DNA from: Powellomyces hirtus
Taxonomy: Eukaryota > Chytridiomycota > Chytridiomycetes > Spizellomycetales > Powellomycetaceae
NCBI GenBank assembly: GCA_025526995.1
Contig: JAHLKG010000009.1
Location: forward strand, 434,001-498,000
Direction: 5' to 3'
Length of the DNA stretch: 64,000 nt
In this document: positions 33,215 to 43,668 of the stretch, in pieces
Numbering within the stretch: position 1 is the first letter of the stretch
Layout of the letters: every line of letters begins with the position of its first letter
Made by a program: the position numbers and the translations under genes
Notes under the pieces: model-generated
Told to the model about the DNA's origin: nothing
Seen by the model: the letters and a program-made list of their open reading frames with translations, nothing else
Databases searched by the model: none

Positions 33215-34685
33215 AAATGGTAGGCAACGAAACGAGCCCCCGGTACACTCGTAGTATGTTAAGACGCCTAGCGGGTCGACAGACCCCAGGGTCCAATACG
33301 CTACAACGAGCCGTAGAACGTGCCGCAAAGAAAAGCGCACGAGTGCCTGGTGAATGGACATCACCAAGCAATGGAGGGAACTCTGCTGGTAATGATACAC
33401 TGGCAGAGCCAACGCCTTTGAGTGTCGACGCCAACGAGGGCAACAACACATTGGAAGGGCGTACCCAAAACATCGACCGACGCAATGGCAAGGTCGATAC
33501 CCGTCCCCTATCAAGCAGTACGGATGATCACAAAACAATCAGCTAGAGTACTCCAGCGGCATTCCCAAGTGGGGAATCAGCAAACACCGTGCATGTACGC
33601 CTGCGTGGGGCGGACATGGATAGGATAGATAGGCTTGAGAATTCTCTAGCCCAACTAACGGAATTGCTCCAAATGAAATGGTGCATGGATCAGGATGTGA
33701 ACGTCCCGATCAACCCTCAGGTACGTACGGCGCAACGGCGCGTACGCACACCATCACCCACGCACAACAACGGGTTTGCTGCACCGTGGACAGAGTACAA
33801 TCAGGAGATTGGAGCTCAACAGGAATACCAACATTCTCCAATCGAACGCCGCCCTACGTCACCGACATCGAGCATAAACAGCGTGACGACCAAAATCGTC
33901 GACAGTTGAGGTGCGAAGGCTTTCGTGGATGGAACGCTGAAAGATATTGGATCTTACAATGGAGAAGCCAATATGGTCAAACTTCGAACGTTCATCGACA
34001 AGATTGAGACAGTTGTGAAGTACGAAATGGTTCCGCCCGAGTTTCTCGTAGATTTTGTGGCTACGAAACTCACAGGATGGGCATACACTTGGTGGCAGTC
34101 GCTCTCCCCAAGCAAAAGGAACGAAATTACGATGTGGCATGACTTTGAAGACGTTGATTCAGGAAGAACCAACACCGGTCTTAGGTCCGCCCTTCTGGCG
34201 CGGTTCGCGCCACGAAACGACACTAGGGATTCGCTGCAGAAATTACGGGAATTGCGTCCCAAAGGCCGCCTGGATGAGTACATAACTCAGTTCAACATGC
34301 TGGCATTTTCTCTGCCGAAGACACCGGATTACGTCCTTCAGGATTACTTCATCAACGCGCTAACACCAGACCTCGCGGCCTTGGTTCAGGCTAATGAAGA
34401 AAACATAACTGATTTGAGCAGTTTACAGGCCGCTGCATCCAGGATCGCCGCTAACATGGCTAAGAAACCTAGCGGGACCTCAACGGATACGCGACCAGGT
34501 GCCGCACACACTGACACCTCTAAGAAACAAAAGGGTGGCAAGACCCACGGGGAGAAGTCAACGAACGGCAAGAAGGACAAGGAATCCACTCCATCAAACA
34601 AAGGCCAACAATCACAAAAGTCGGGTTGTTGGGCCTGTGGAGACCCTAAACACCGGACACAGGAGCGCGAAGTGTTAAAGAAGCT
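33205..34685 (+). pseudogene. Copia-2 gag, truncated copy 1
   Basis: Gag frame MSPEMVGNETSPRY... broken by TAG at 33544-33546 and TGA at 33907-33909 (the latter a CGA to TGA change relative to copy 2). It ends in the CCHC knuckle region (CWACGDPKHRTQER, last Cys lost) where LTR 2 begins. No pol. Confidence 0.88.
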
Positions 34686-34939
34686 TGTTAGCACGTACAG
34701 ACTCTGTCATCGAGTCACAACTGCACCATCGCAGAGCGTATGCTACGCCACTACGATGAGCCACGCGATCACGTGCAAACCACGTGATCAACTCCGATAT
34801 AAGTAGTTTTCCTTACATACTTAATATATTGGTGGGGACTTTTCTCTTTTTTCTCCAATAGAGCGTACTTCGTTGTTTTGCCCAGTCAACTACCCTGAAA
34901 GCTTCCTCAACTATCTACCCAGATACTCTCAGACCAACA
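34686..34939 (+). repeat. Copia-2 LTR 2 (254 bp subtype)
   Basis: Nearly identical to LTR 1, differing mainly at CpG/TpG positions. It serves as 3' LTR of copy 1 and 5' LTR of copy 2. Confidence 0.9.
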
Positions 34940-34943
34940 GGTT

Positions 34944-37114
34944 ATGAGCCCTGAAATGGTAGGCAACGAAACGAGCCCCCGGTACATTCGTAGTATGTTA
35001 AGACGCCTAGCGGGTCGACAGACCCCAGGGTCCAATACGCTACAACGAGCCGTAGAACGTGCCGCAAAGAAAAGCGCACGAGTGCCTGGTGAATGGACAT
35101 CACCAAGCAATGGAGGGAACTCTGCTGGTAATGATACACTGGCAGAGCCAACGCCTTTGAGTGTCGACGCCAACGAGGGCGACAACGCATTGGAAGGGCG
35201 TACCCGAAACATCGACCAACGTGATGGCAAGGTCTATACCCGTCCCCTATCAAGCAGTACGGATGATCACAAAACGATCAGCTACAGTACTCCAGCGGCA
35301 TTCCCAAGTGGGGAATCAGCGAACACCATGCATGTACGCCCGCGTGGGGCGGACATGGATAGGATAGATAGGCTTGAGAATTCTCTAGCCCAACTAACGG
35401 AATTGCTCCAAATGAAATGGCGCATGGATCAGGATGTGAACATCCCGATCAACCCTCAGGTACGTACGGCGCAACGGCGCGTACGCACACCATCACCCAC
35501 TCGCAACGACGGGTTCGCTGCACCGTGGACAGAGTACAATCAGGAGATTGGAGCTCAACAGGAATACCAACGTTCTCCAATCGAACGCCGCCCTACGTCA
35601 CCGACATCAAGCATAAACAGCGTGACGACCAAAATCGTCAACAGTCGAGGTGCGAAGGCTTTCGTGGATGGAACGCTGAAAGATATTGGATCTTACAATG
35701 GAGAAGCCAATATGGTCAAACTTCGAACGTTCATCGACAAGATTGAGACAGTTGTGAAGTACGAAATGGTTCCGCCCGAGCTTCTCGTAGATTTTGTGGC
35801 TACAAAACTCACAGGATGGGCATACACTTGGTGGCAGTCGCTCTCCCCAAGCAAAAGGAACGAAATTACGACGTGGCATGACTTTGAAGACGTTGATTCA
35901 GGAAGAACCAACACCGGTCTTAGGTCCGCCCTTCTGGCGCGGTTCGCGCCACGAAACGACACTAGGGATTCGCTGCAGAAATTACGGGAATTGCGTCCCA
36001 AAGGCCGCATGGATGAGTACATAACTCAGTTCAACATGCTGGCATTTTCTCTGCCGAAGACACCGGATTACGTCCTTCAGGATTACTTCATCAACGCGCT
36101 AACACCAGACCTCGCGGCCTTGGTTCAGGCTAATGAAGAAAACATAACTGATTTGAGCAGTTTACAGGCCGCTGCATCCAGGATCGCCGCTAACATGGCT
36201 AAGAAACCTAGCGGGACCTCAACGGATACGCGACCAGGTGCCGCACACACTGACACCTCTAAGAAACAAAAGGGTGGCAAGACCCACGGGGAGAAGTCAA
36301 CGAACGGCAAGAAGGACAAGGAATCCACTCCATCAAACAAAGGCCAACAATCACAAAAGTCGGGTTGTTGGGCCTGTGGAGACCCTAAACACCGGACACA
36401 GGAGTGCGAAGTGTTAAAGAAGTTCAAATCCGAGATGGAGAAGAACAAGACGAAGCAGTCGTCTGATGGTGCTGTTAGCACAAATGCTGTGGAAGCATTA
36501 CACGTCTGGGTCCGCCAAGAACAACCGTATGAAGCCCTCATCGACTCTGGTGCTACGGACCACATGACACCTCACAAAGAGACCTTGGATCACTCAACCG
36601 TGTACAGTGATGTCAGAGCTGTTATGCTTGCTGACAAAACATCACTACCCTCTACAGTTCGAGGTACGGTACGAGTAGAAGTTAATGACTATCCGAATCC
36701 GCTTGAGTTGAACGGAGTCCTGCATGTGCCAGGATTACGACAAGATCTCGTATTGGTAGCGAAATGTAACGTTCAAGGCGTTGACGTGCTCTTCAAATCG
36801 AATGGAGACGTCATTTTCACGCGAGACGGCAAAGATATCGCCAAAGGCGTACGCCGCAACAACGCGTATTACCTGCAAGGTACGCTGCTGTCTGAAAGTC
36901 TGTGGACAGATTCAGAAGCATGCATTGTCGAAGTCTCTCCTACACTCGCTCATGCTCGTCTTGGACACGTTGGCAAACACGTCCTGGAGAAGATGGCATC
37001 AGTTACGGACGGTTGGTCCGTAGTGGGGGATCTAAACGACTTCAAAGATTGTGAAGCCTGCGTGCTAGGAAAAGCCGCTCGTCTTCCATTCTCCCTTGGA
37101 AATGTTGAAGCCAG
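34944..37114 (+). pseudogene. Copia-2 gag-protease-integrase finger, truncated copy 2
   Basis: Open for the whole interior: gag, CCHC knuckle (CWACGDPKHRTQEC), protease (DSGATDHMT, the intact form), and the integrase HHCC finger (HARLGHVGKH...CEACVLGKA). LTR 3 cuts it after GNVEAS, before the catalytic core. It encodes no RT. Confidence 0.88.
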
Positions 37115-37354
37115 TGTTAGCACGTACAGACTCTGTCATGGAGTCATAACTGCGCCATCGCAGGGCGTATCACGCGATCACGTGAACCCACGTGATCAAC
37201 TCCGATATAAGTAGTTTTCCTTCCATACTTAATATATCGGCGGGACTTTTCTCTTTTTCTCCAATAGAGCGAGATTAAGTTACTTCGTTGTTCTGCTCAG
37301 TCAACTACCCTGAAAGCTTCCTCAACTATCTACTCAGATACTCTCAGACCAACA
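37115..37354 (+). repeat. Copia-2 LTR 3 (240 bp subtype)
   Basis: Lacks a segment (GCTACGCCACTACGATGAGC region) present in the 254-bp subtype. It matches LTR 4 (43429-43668) with only about two substitutions, so those two belong to one insertion event. Confidence 0.9.
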
Positions 37355-37358
37355 GGTT

Positions 37359-40300
37359 ATGAGCCCTGAAATGGTAGGCAACGAAACGAGCCCCCGGTAC
37401 ACTTGTAGTACGTTAAGACGCCTAATGGGTCGACAGACCCCAGGGTCCAATACGCTACAACGAGCCGTAGAACGTGCAGCAAAGAAAAGCGCACGAGTGC
37501 CTGGTGAATGGACATTACCAGACAATGGAGGGAAATCTGCCGGTGACGATACACTGGCAGAGCCAACGCCTTTGAGTGTCGACGCCAACGAGGGCAACAA
37601 CACATTGGAAGGGCGTACCCAAAACATCGACCGACGCAATGGCAAGGTTGATACCCGTCCCCTATCAAGCAGTACGGATGATCACAAAACAATCAGCTAC
37701 AGTACTCCAGCGGCATTCCCAAGTGGGGAATCAGCGAACACCGTGCATGTCCGCCCGCATGAGGCGGACGTGGATAGGATAGATCGGCTTGAGAATTCTC
37801 TAGCCCAACTAACGGAAATGCTCCAAATGAAATGGCGCATGGATCAAGATGTGAACGTCCCGATCAACCCTCAGGTACGTACGGCGCAACGGTGCGTACG
37901 CACACCATCACCCACTTGCAACGACGGGTTTGCTGCACCGTGGACAGAGTACAATCAGGAGATTGGAGCTCAACAGGAATACCAACGTTCTCCATTCGAA
38001 CGCCGCCCTACATCACCGACATCGAGCATACACAGCGTGACGACCAAAATCGTCGACAGTCAAGGTGCGAAGGCTTTTGTGGATGGGACGCTAAAAGATA
38101 TTGGATCTTACAACGGGGAAGCCAATATGGTCAAACTTCGAACGTTCATTGACAAGATTGAGACAGTTGTGAAGTACAAAATGGTTCCGCCCGAGTTTCT
38201 CGTAGATTTTGTGGCTGCGAAACTCACCGGATGGGCATACACTTGGTGGCAGTCGCCCTCCCCAAGTCAAAGGAACGAAATTACGACGTGGCATGACTTT
38301 GAAGACGTTGATTCAGATAGAACCAACACCGGTCTTAGGTCTGCCCTTCTGGCGCGTTTCGCGCCACGAAACCACACAAGAGATTCGCTGCAGAAATTAC
38401 GGGAATTGCGTCCCAAAGGCCGCATGGATGAGTACATAACTCAGTTCAACATGCTGGCATTTTCTCTGCCGAAGACACCGGATTACGTCCTTCAGGATTA
38501 CTTCATCAACGCGCTAACACCAGACCTCGCGGCCTTGGTTCAGGCTAATGAAGAAAACATAACTGATTTGAGCAGTTTACAGGCCGCTGCATCCAGGATC
38601 GCCGCCAACATGGCTAAGAAACCTAGCGGGACCTCAACGGATACGCGACCAGGTGCCGCACACACTGACGCCTCTAAGAAACAAAAGGGTGGCAAGAACC
38701 ACGGGGAGAAGTCGACGAACGGCAAGAAGGACAAGGAATCCACTCCATCAAACAAAGGCCAACAATCACAAAAGTCGGGTTGTTGGGCCTGTGGAGACCC
38801 TAAACACCGGACACAGGAGTGCGAAGTGTTAAAGAAGTTCAAATCCGAGATGGAGAAGAACAAGACAAAGCAGTCGTCTGATGGTGCTGTTAGCACAAAT
38901 GCTGTGGAAGCATTACACGTCTGGGTCCGCCAAGAACAACCATATGAAGCCCTCATCGACTCTGGTGCTATGGACCACATGACACCTCACAAAGAGACCT
39001 TGGATCACTCAACCGTGTACAGTGATGTCAGAGCTGTTATGCTTGCTGACAAAACATCACTCCCCTCTACAGTTCGAGGTACAGTACGAGTAGAAGTTAA
39101 CGACTATCCGAATCCGCTCAAGTTGGGCGGAGTCCTGCATGTGCCAGGACTACGACGAGATCTCGTATCGGTAGCGAAATGCAACGATCAAGGCGTTGAC
39201 GTGCTCTTCAAATCGAATGGAGACGTCATGTTCACGCGAGACGGCAAAGATATCGCCAAAGGCGTACGCCGCAACAACGTGTATTACCTGCAAGGTACGC
39301 TACTGTCTGAAAGTCTGTGGTCAGATTCAGAAGTATGCACAGTTGAAGTCTCTCCTACACTCGCCCATGCTCGTCTTGGACACGTTGGCAAACACGTCCT
39401 GGAGAAGATGGCATCGGTTACGGACGGTTGGTCCGTAGTGGGGGATCTAAACGACTTCAAAGATTGTGAAGCCTGCGTGCTAGGAAAAGCCGCTCGTCTT
39501 CCATTCTCCCTTGGAAATGTTGAAACCAGGGAGATCTGTGAGCTGATTCATTCAGACCTACAGGGACCATTTCGTATCCCTGTTTATGAAGGATCACGCT
39601 ATTCGCTGGAGTTCATTGAACACACATCCAGATACGTGACTGTTTTCCCTATTCCTTCAAAGGATTCAGCAGTCATACTCGAAAAGTTTCTCATCTACAA
39701 GGCTTGGATTGAGAAACAGACTGACCGACAAATCAAGATTCTACGTACAGATCGAGGCACCGAATACTTTGGCGAGGTTCTAGAGTACCTATTGAAAAAT
39801 GGTATCACTCATCAAACGTCCGTGGCCTATTCGAGTCAGCAAAACGGCATTGCCGAACAAAGGCATCACACGGCGCTGGACAGGGTCCGCGCCACCTTCG
39901 CGGATACGAAACTACCTCGAAGGTTCTGGCCTGCTCTAATGGTAGCAGCTGGTTACATCCATTCCCTTACATACAACCGCATCAACAAGAAGACGCAGCA
40001 TGAAATACTATTTGGCCGACGTCCTGATGTCGCCCATCTCCGGCGTATCGGTTGCGTGGCGTATTCCGTCCTAACTAGCAAGGGACGAGATAAAATGGGG
40101 AATCGAGCAAAGAAGGCTTACTTGGTAGGCTATGCTCAACCCACAGGTACCAAGGGGTATCTCGTATGGGATCCTGTTACTGACAAGGTCGAAGTGTCAC
40201 GAGACGTGATCTTCAAAGAAGACTTGGGACTCGAACCCAAATATCAGCAGGATCCAGCACATCTTGACCTCCTAGATGAGGAGAGTCAGGATGATGACAT

Positions 40301-41057
40301 CGAATACGCTGTGGACGTGATCCTTGACAAGCGCCGCAGTAAGGTGCACACAAAAGAGTACTTGGTTAAGTGGGAGGGATATCATGAACCTACTTGGGAG
40401 TCCCGACTTTCACTACTCGATACTACCGCATTGGATGACTGGGAGAATCAAGTAGCCACGTACGATGTCGGCACACGACGGGATGACCCCATCGCTGCAT
40501 ACGCCGCCTGCGTGCGGACTCAAGCAACAATCAACGAAGACGCCATGACATGGAAGCAAGCGATGAAAACCCCTCAGAAGGAGGAATTTCTTAAGGCTGC
40601 ACGCATTGAGTACCAATCCCTGGTCCACAACGGTACATGGGAGCTCACCAAGCGCCCACGTAACAAGCGCGTGATCGGCACAACATGGGTCTTTCGAACA
40701 AAGGTCAATCCCGATGGCACCTTTAACAAGTTCAAAGCCAGAGCAGTGGCTCAAGGCTTCTCTCAACAACCTGGTCGCAACTTTGGTGATACATACTCAC
40801 CTACGCTACCCTTCACAGCGCTACGCCTCTTCTTGGCGTATTGTGTCCAGCATGGGCTGGACATCCACAGTATGGACGCTGTTACCGCCTTCCCTAACAG
40901 TGATATTGATAAGGATATCTATATTGAGCAGTTTGAGGGATTCGAAGATCCGGATCACCCCAAAGGCGATTGGGTCCTGAAGCTACTGAAAGCTCTCTAC
41001 GGCCTGAAGCAATCACCTCTTCTTTGGTATGAGACCTTGAAGACTGCACTGTTAAAG
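37359..41057 (+). pseudogene. Copia-2 element A gag-pol, 5' part with chromodomain
   Basis: A 1,233-codon frame. Gag; CCHC knuckle near residue 475 (CWACGDPKHRTQEC); protease near 534, where DSGATDHM has become DSGAMDHM; integrase finger near 670-715; core HSDLQGP, LRTDRGTEY and NGIAEQRHH with all three acidic residues; chromodomain near 983-1030 (YAVDVILDKR, EYLVKWEGYHEPTWE); then RT from about 1060 (TTWVFRTKV, VTAFPNSDI, LYGLKQSPLLWY). RT is cut at LLK by the solo LTR at 41058, before its catalytic VDD box. The frame runs a few codons into the LTR before stopping. Confidence 0.9.
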
Positions 41058-41422
41058 TATTGGAATGTTGAGCCTTGCGTACTCAACGTTAGTCCTTACA
41101 TTAGATCCTAATTTGGAATCTCCGGCTAGAACGCGTGACCGTGATACTGGTAACGCTAAGAGCTGAATTGGATCACGTGTGATCACGTGATTGGAGAAAA
41201 AGCAGATTAGAATGCTCGAAGCAAGACATTACCGATAAGACTTTAAGACAAAAAATACATTCACATACATTACATCTCCGTGCATCTGACAATGCTACAT
41301 CATCATCTGCATCACAGAAGAGCTCTGTAAACCCCCTTTACGAAGTATACTGGAGGCCACATCGAATTCGGCCAATCCTCTGCAATTCCGATAAAGTACT
41401 GGAAGTGCCGATATCTCCAATA
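41058..41422 (+). mobile_element. solo Copia-1 LTR inside Copia-2 RT (element A)
   Basis: 365 bp, TATTGGAATG...TATCTCCAATA, with target duplication TAAAG at 41053-41057 and 41423-41427. Removing the insert and one TAAAG rejoins the RT frame exactly (LLK to LGYETVSV). This fixes the true termini of the family as TATTGGA/TCCAATA. It contains the doubled CACGTG palindrome. Confidence 0.93.
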
Positions 41423-41427
41423 TAAAG

Positions 41428-42560
41428 CTCGGCTACGAAACAGTTTCTGTATGCCCGTGTATCTTTTTCAAGTACACAACAGACGACCGTACACCTCCGT
41501 CGAACGACAACTTGGTCCTTATTCTTGTCTTCGTCGACGACCTGCTTATTGCAGCGAAGGATCCGGAGATTCTGGCGAACAGCAAAAATGGAGCTACATT
41601 CGAAGTTCAAGTTTACGGAACAAGGTCAAGTAACCAGTCACCTTGGTCTCGTTTACAAATATGACTTCGAATCTCCTGTTCGTACCCTCAAAATCTCAAA
41701 CGTCAAGTACATTGACGACCCTCTTGAACAATTTAACATGAGCGACTGCCATCCTGTCTCCACCCCGTACGCCGTGTCAGCGTGTAACCAACAACCGGAG
41801 GATTTGTCACCATTCACGAATCTCAAAGTGTATCAGGAAGCAGTGGGGGTCCTCACTTGGGCCTCCATCACATGGCGATGGGATATCGCCACTGCAGTCG
41901 GTTACGTTGCGCGCCGCGTGGCCGCACCTACTAACTCCGACTGGAACAATGTTAAACGCATTTTCCGCTATTTGAAGGGTACCCGCGATTACGCCCTCAA
42001 GTACACATCCGATAAGAATGATCCGTGTGGCCTACGCATATTCACGGATGCGGATTATGCAGGAGAACTCACCGACCGGACGTCCACTACAGGTCTTTTG
42101 GCCCTTTACAATGGGTTTCCTGTTCTGTGGAAAAGCAGGAAGCAGAAGTGCACCGCCCAAAGTACGACCGAAGCGGAGTATATAGCTGCCAGTACCGGCC
42201 ACAACAAAGCCAAATGGCTACGCCAACTCTTGGCGGAAGTGTTGGGAACTCAACCGGATTACAAATCTCGACCGGTCCCTCTCCATGTCGATAACCAGAG
42301 CGCCGGGGCCTTGATTCAGTCTAAGGCTATCAACCAACGCACCAAACACATCGGCGTTCGGTACCACGCTATACGCGATTTGTTCGCAAAGCATATTATC
42401 GAAATCATCGACACCAATATGGACGATCAACTGGCGGACATCTTTACGAAGCCTTTTCCCACTGTGAAACATAAGGACACTGTCCTGAGGATTACGAACG
42501 GGACTCATATATTTAACGAGAGAATACGCAATGAGGGCGCGTCTATGGAAGCACACCAAA
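41428..42560 (+). pseudogene. Copia-2 element A RT C-terminus and RNase H
   Basis: Continues RT: CPCIFFKYTTDD, catalytic FVDDLLIAAKD, then a +1 frameshift in a five-A run at 41584-41588. In the new frame KMELHSKFKFTEQG, SHLGLVYKY, LKGTRDYALKY and RNase H (FTDADYAGE, STTEAEYIAAS, VDNQSAGALIQ, LADIFTKPFP) follow. The frame stays open to 43267, but its Pro/Ser-rich tail after about 42,620 is probably a shadow of the antisense gene there. Confidence 0.87.
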
Positions 42561-42731
42561 CCCAAGTGTTACTCGCTGAATGTCAGGAGCATTCCTCACA
42601 ACACTGGATTACCTTGGCATCTACACCGCAATTGCGGAACCCAAAGCAATGCCCCCCAAGGAGGATGGGCCTGCCCCTCCTCCATCATCCTCATCGCTTG
42701 AGGGTGAGCGTCAGCTTGAAGAACCCAATGG

Positions 42732-43296
42732 TCACTCCAACTCCTCGGCTGCCCCCTCCTCCTCCTCCTCCTCTTCCTCATCATTATATGGAGCTTCCCG
42801 CTCCAGGATGTCCCACATCCTCTTCACCTCCGCTGCAGACTTCTTGTCCGCAGTCTTCTTCTTCACCTGGGCTGTACCCTTGCCCTTCCCAACCGCCAGC
42901 TTCCGGCTCCGCCGGTCCTCTAGTATGGACCTCAGTCCATCGAGCGTCCCGGTTGCCTGTGCGCGACCAAGAGGCGTACCAGACCTCGCCCGGTCTTTCA
43001 CCTGGTCTTTCGCCTGCTCAATGTGACGTTCAAGGACCCCTTGACGGTCCTTGCGGTGGAACTGTCGGGCATGCGCCGTCGACATCGTTCGAATCTCCGC
43101 TCGGGACAACCCCGCAGCGGGTGCGCCTCCCTGTGGCGCAGAGGGCACCACTGACGATGGCACAGCAGGAGCTGTGGTCGTCGCAGGAGCGGTTACCGGC
43201 GGTCCCGTCTTTCTCGCCGTCTGCTTTGCTTTGCCCGAACCTGACAACTACACCGGCACATAGTTAGAGCTTACGCCTCATTTGCGCGGATCTCAT
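42732..43296 (-). CDS. antisense accessory gene of Copia-2 (element A)
   Basis: Lies between pol and the 3' LTR on the strand opposite to pol. An open frame of 171 codons (43247 to 42732) has strong G/C third-position bias. A candidate first exon, ATG 43296 (MRSAQMR), joins it through a very short 34-nt intron (about 43241-43274; GTAAGC donor, CTAAC branch-like site, TCAG acceptor) in correct phase, giving 176 residues; without it the first in-frame ATG is 43085. The product is Ala/Pro/Thr-rich, then basic helical (HRKDRQGVLERHIEQAKDQ, LEDRRSRKLAVGKGKG) and ends in an acidic tail of eight Glu plus GAAEELE. I recognise no family. The inverted copy in element B also keeps the frame open. Confidence 0.55.
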
Positions 43297-43420
43297 AGAC
43301 GTACCCTAGCCATTCCTTGTATTCTCAACGTGTAATAAATGGGGGTGTTTGGGGGTGTGCGCGGGAGTGTGTAGTAAAAGTAGATAGAGTAACTCTCTCA
43401 CAGACAGACTGACAGGTCTG

Positions 43421-43428
43421 AGTGGGGG
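43421..43428 (+). promoter_or_regulatory. Copia-2 polypurine tract (element A)
   Basis: AGTGGGGG immediately before LTR 4. The same CCCCCACT occurs in mirror image at 45984-45991 beside the 3' LTR of element B. Confidence 0.7.
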
Positions 43429-43668
43429 TGTTAGCACGTACAGACTCTGTCATGGAGTCATAACTGCGCCATCGCAGGGCGTATCACGCGATCAGGTGAA
43501 CCCACGTGATCAACTCCGATATAAGTAGTTTTCCTTCCATACTTAATATATTGGCGGGACTTTTCTCTTTTTCTCCAATAGAGCGAGATTAAGTTACTTC
43601 GTTGTTCTGCTCAGTCAACTACCCTGAAAGCTTCCTCAACTATCTACTCAGATACTCTCAGACCAACA
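43429..43668 (+). repeat. Copia-2 LTR 4 (240 bp, 3' LTR of element A)
   Basis: TGTTAGCACG...GACCAACA. One CACGTG box is mutated (GATCAGGTG). The right flank GACTT belongs to Gypsy-3 gag and does not match the left flank of LTR 3 (GCCAG). Confidence 0.9.

Larger units (their letters stand above)
32947..43668 (+). mobile_element. chain of three Copia-2 elements sharing LTRs
   Basis: LTRs at 32947-33200, 34686-34939, 37115-37354 and 43429-43668 separate three interiors of 1,485, 2,175 and 6,074 bp. All start at the same primer site and gag start. The first ends abruptly in the gag knuckle region and the second after the integrase finger; only the third is complete. Each LTR abuts the truncated interior with no spacer. 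The left flank is Gypsy-1 RT and the right flank is Gypsy-3 gag, so the two ends come from different insertion sites and the chain reflects recombination. Confidence 0.85.

Noticed and set aside
42620..43267. Pro/Ser-rich C-terminal extension of Copia-2 pol (open to 43267, and mirrored at 46147)
   Set aside because: It overlaps the antisense gene exactly, has no copia counterpart after the RNase H end motif, and its composition is what the complement of the antisense codons would give.
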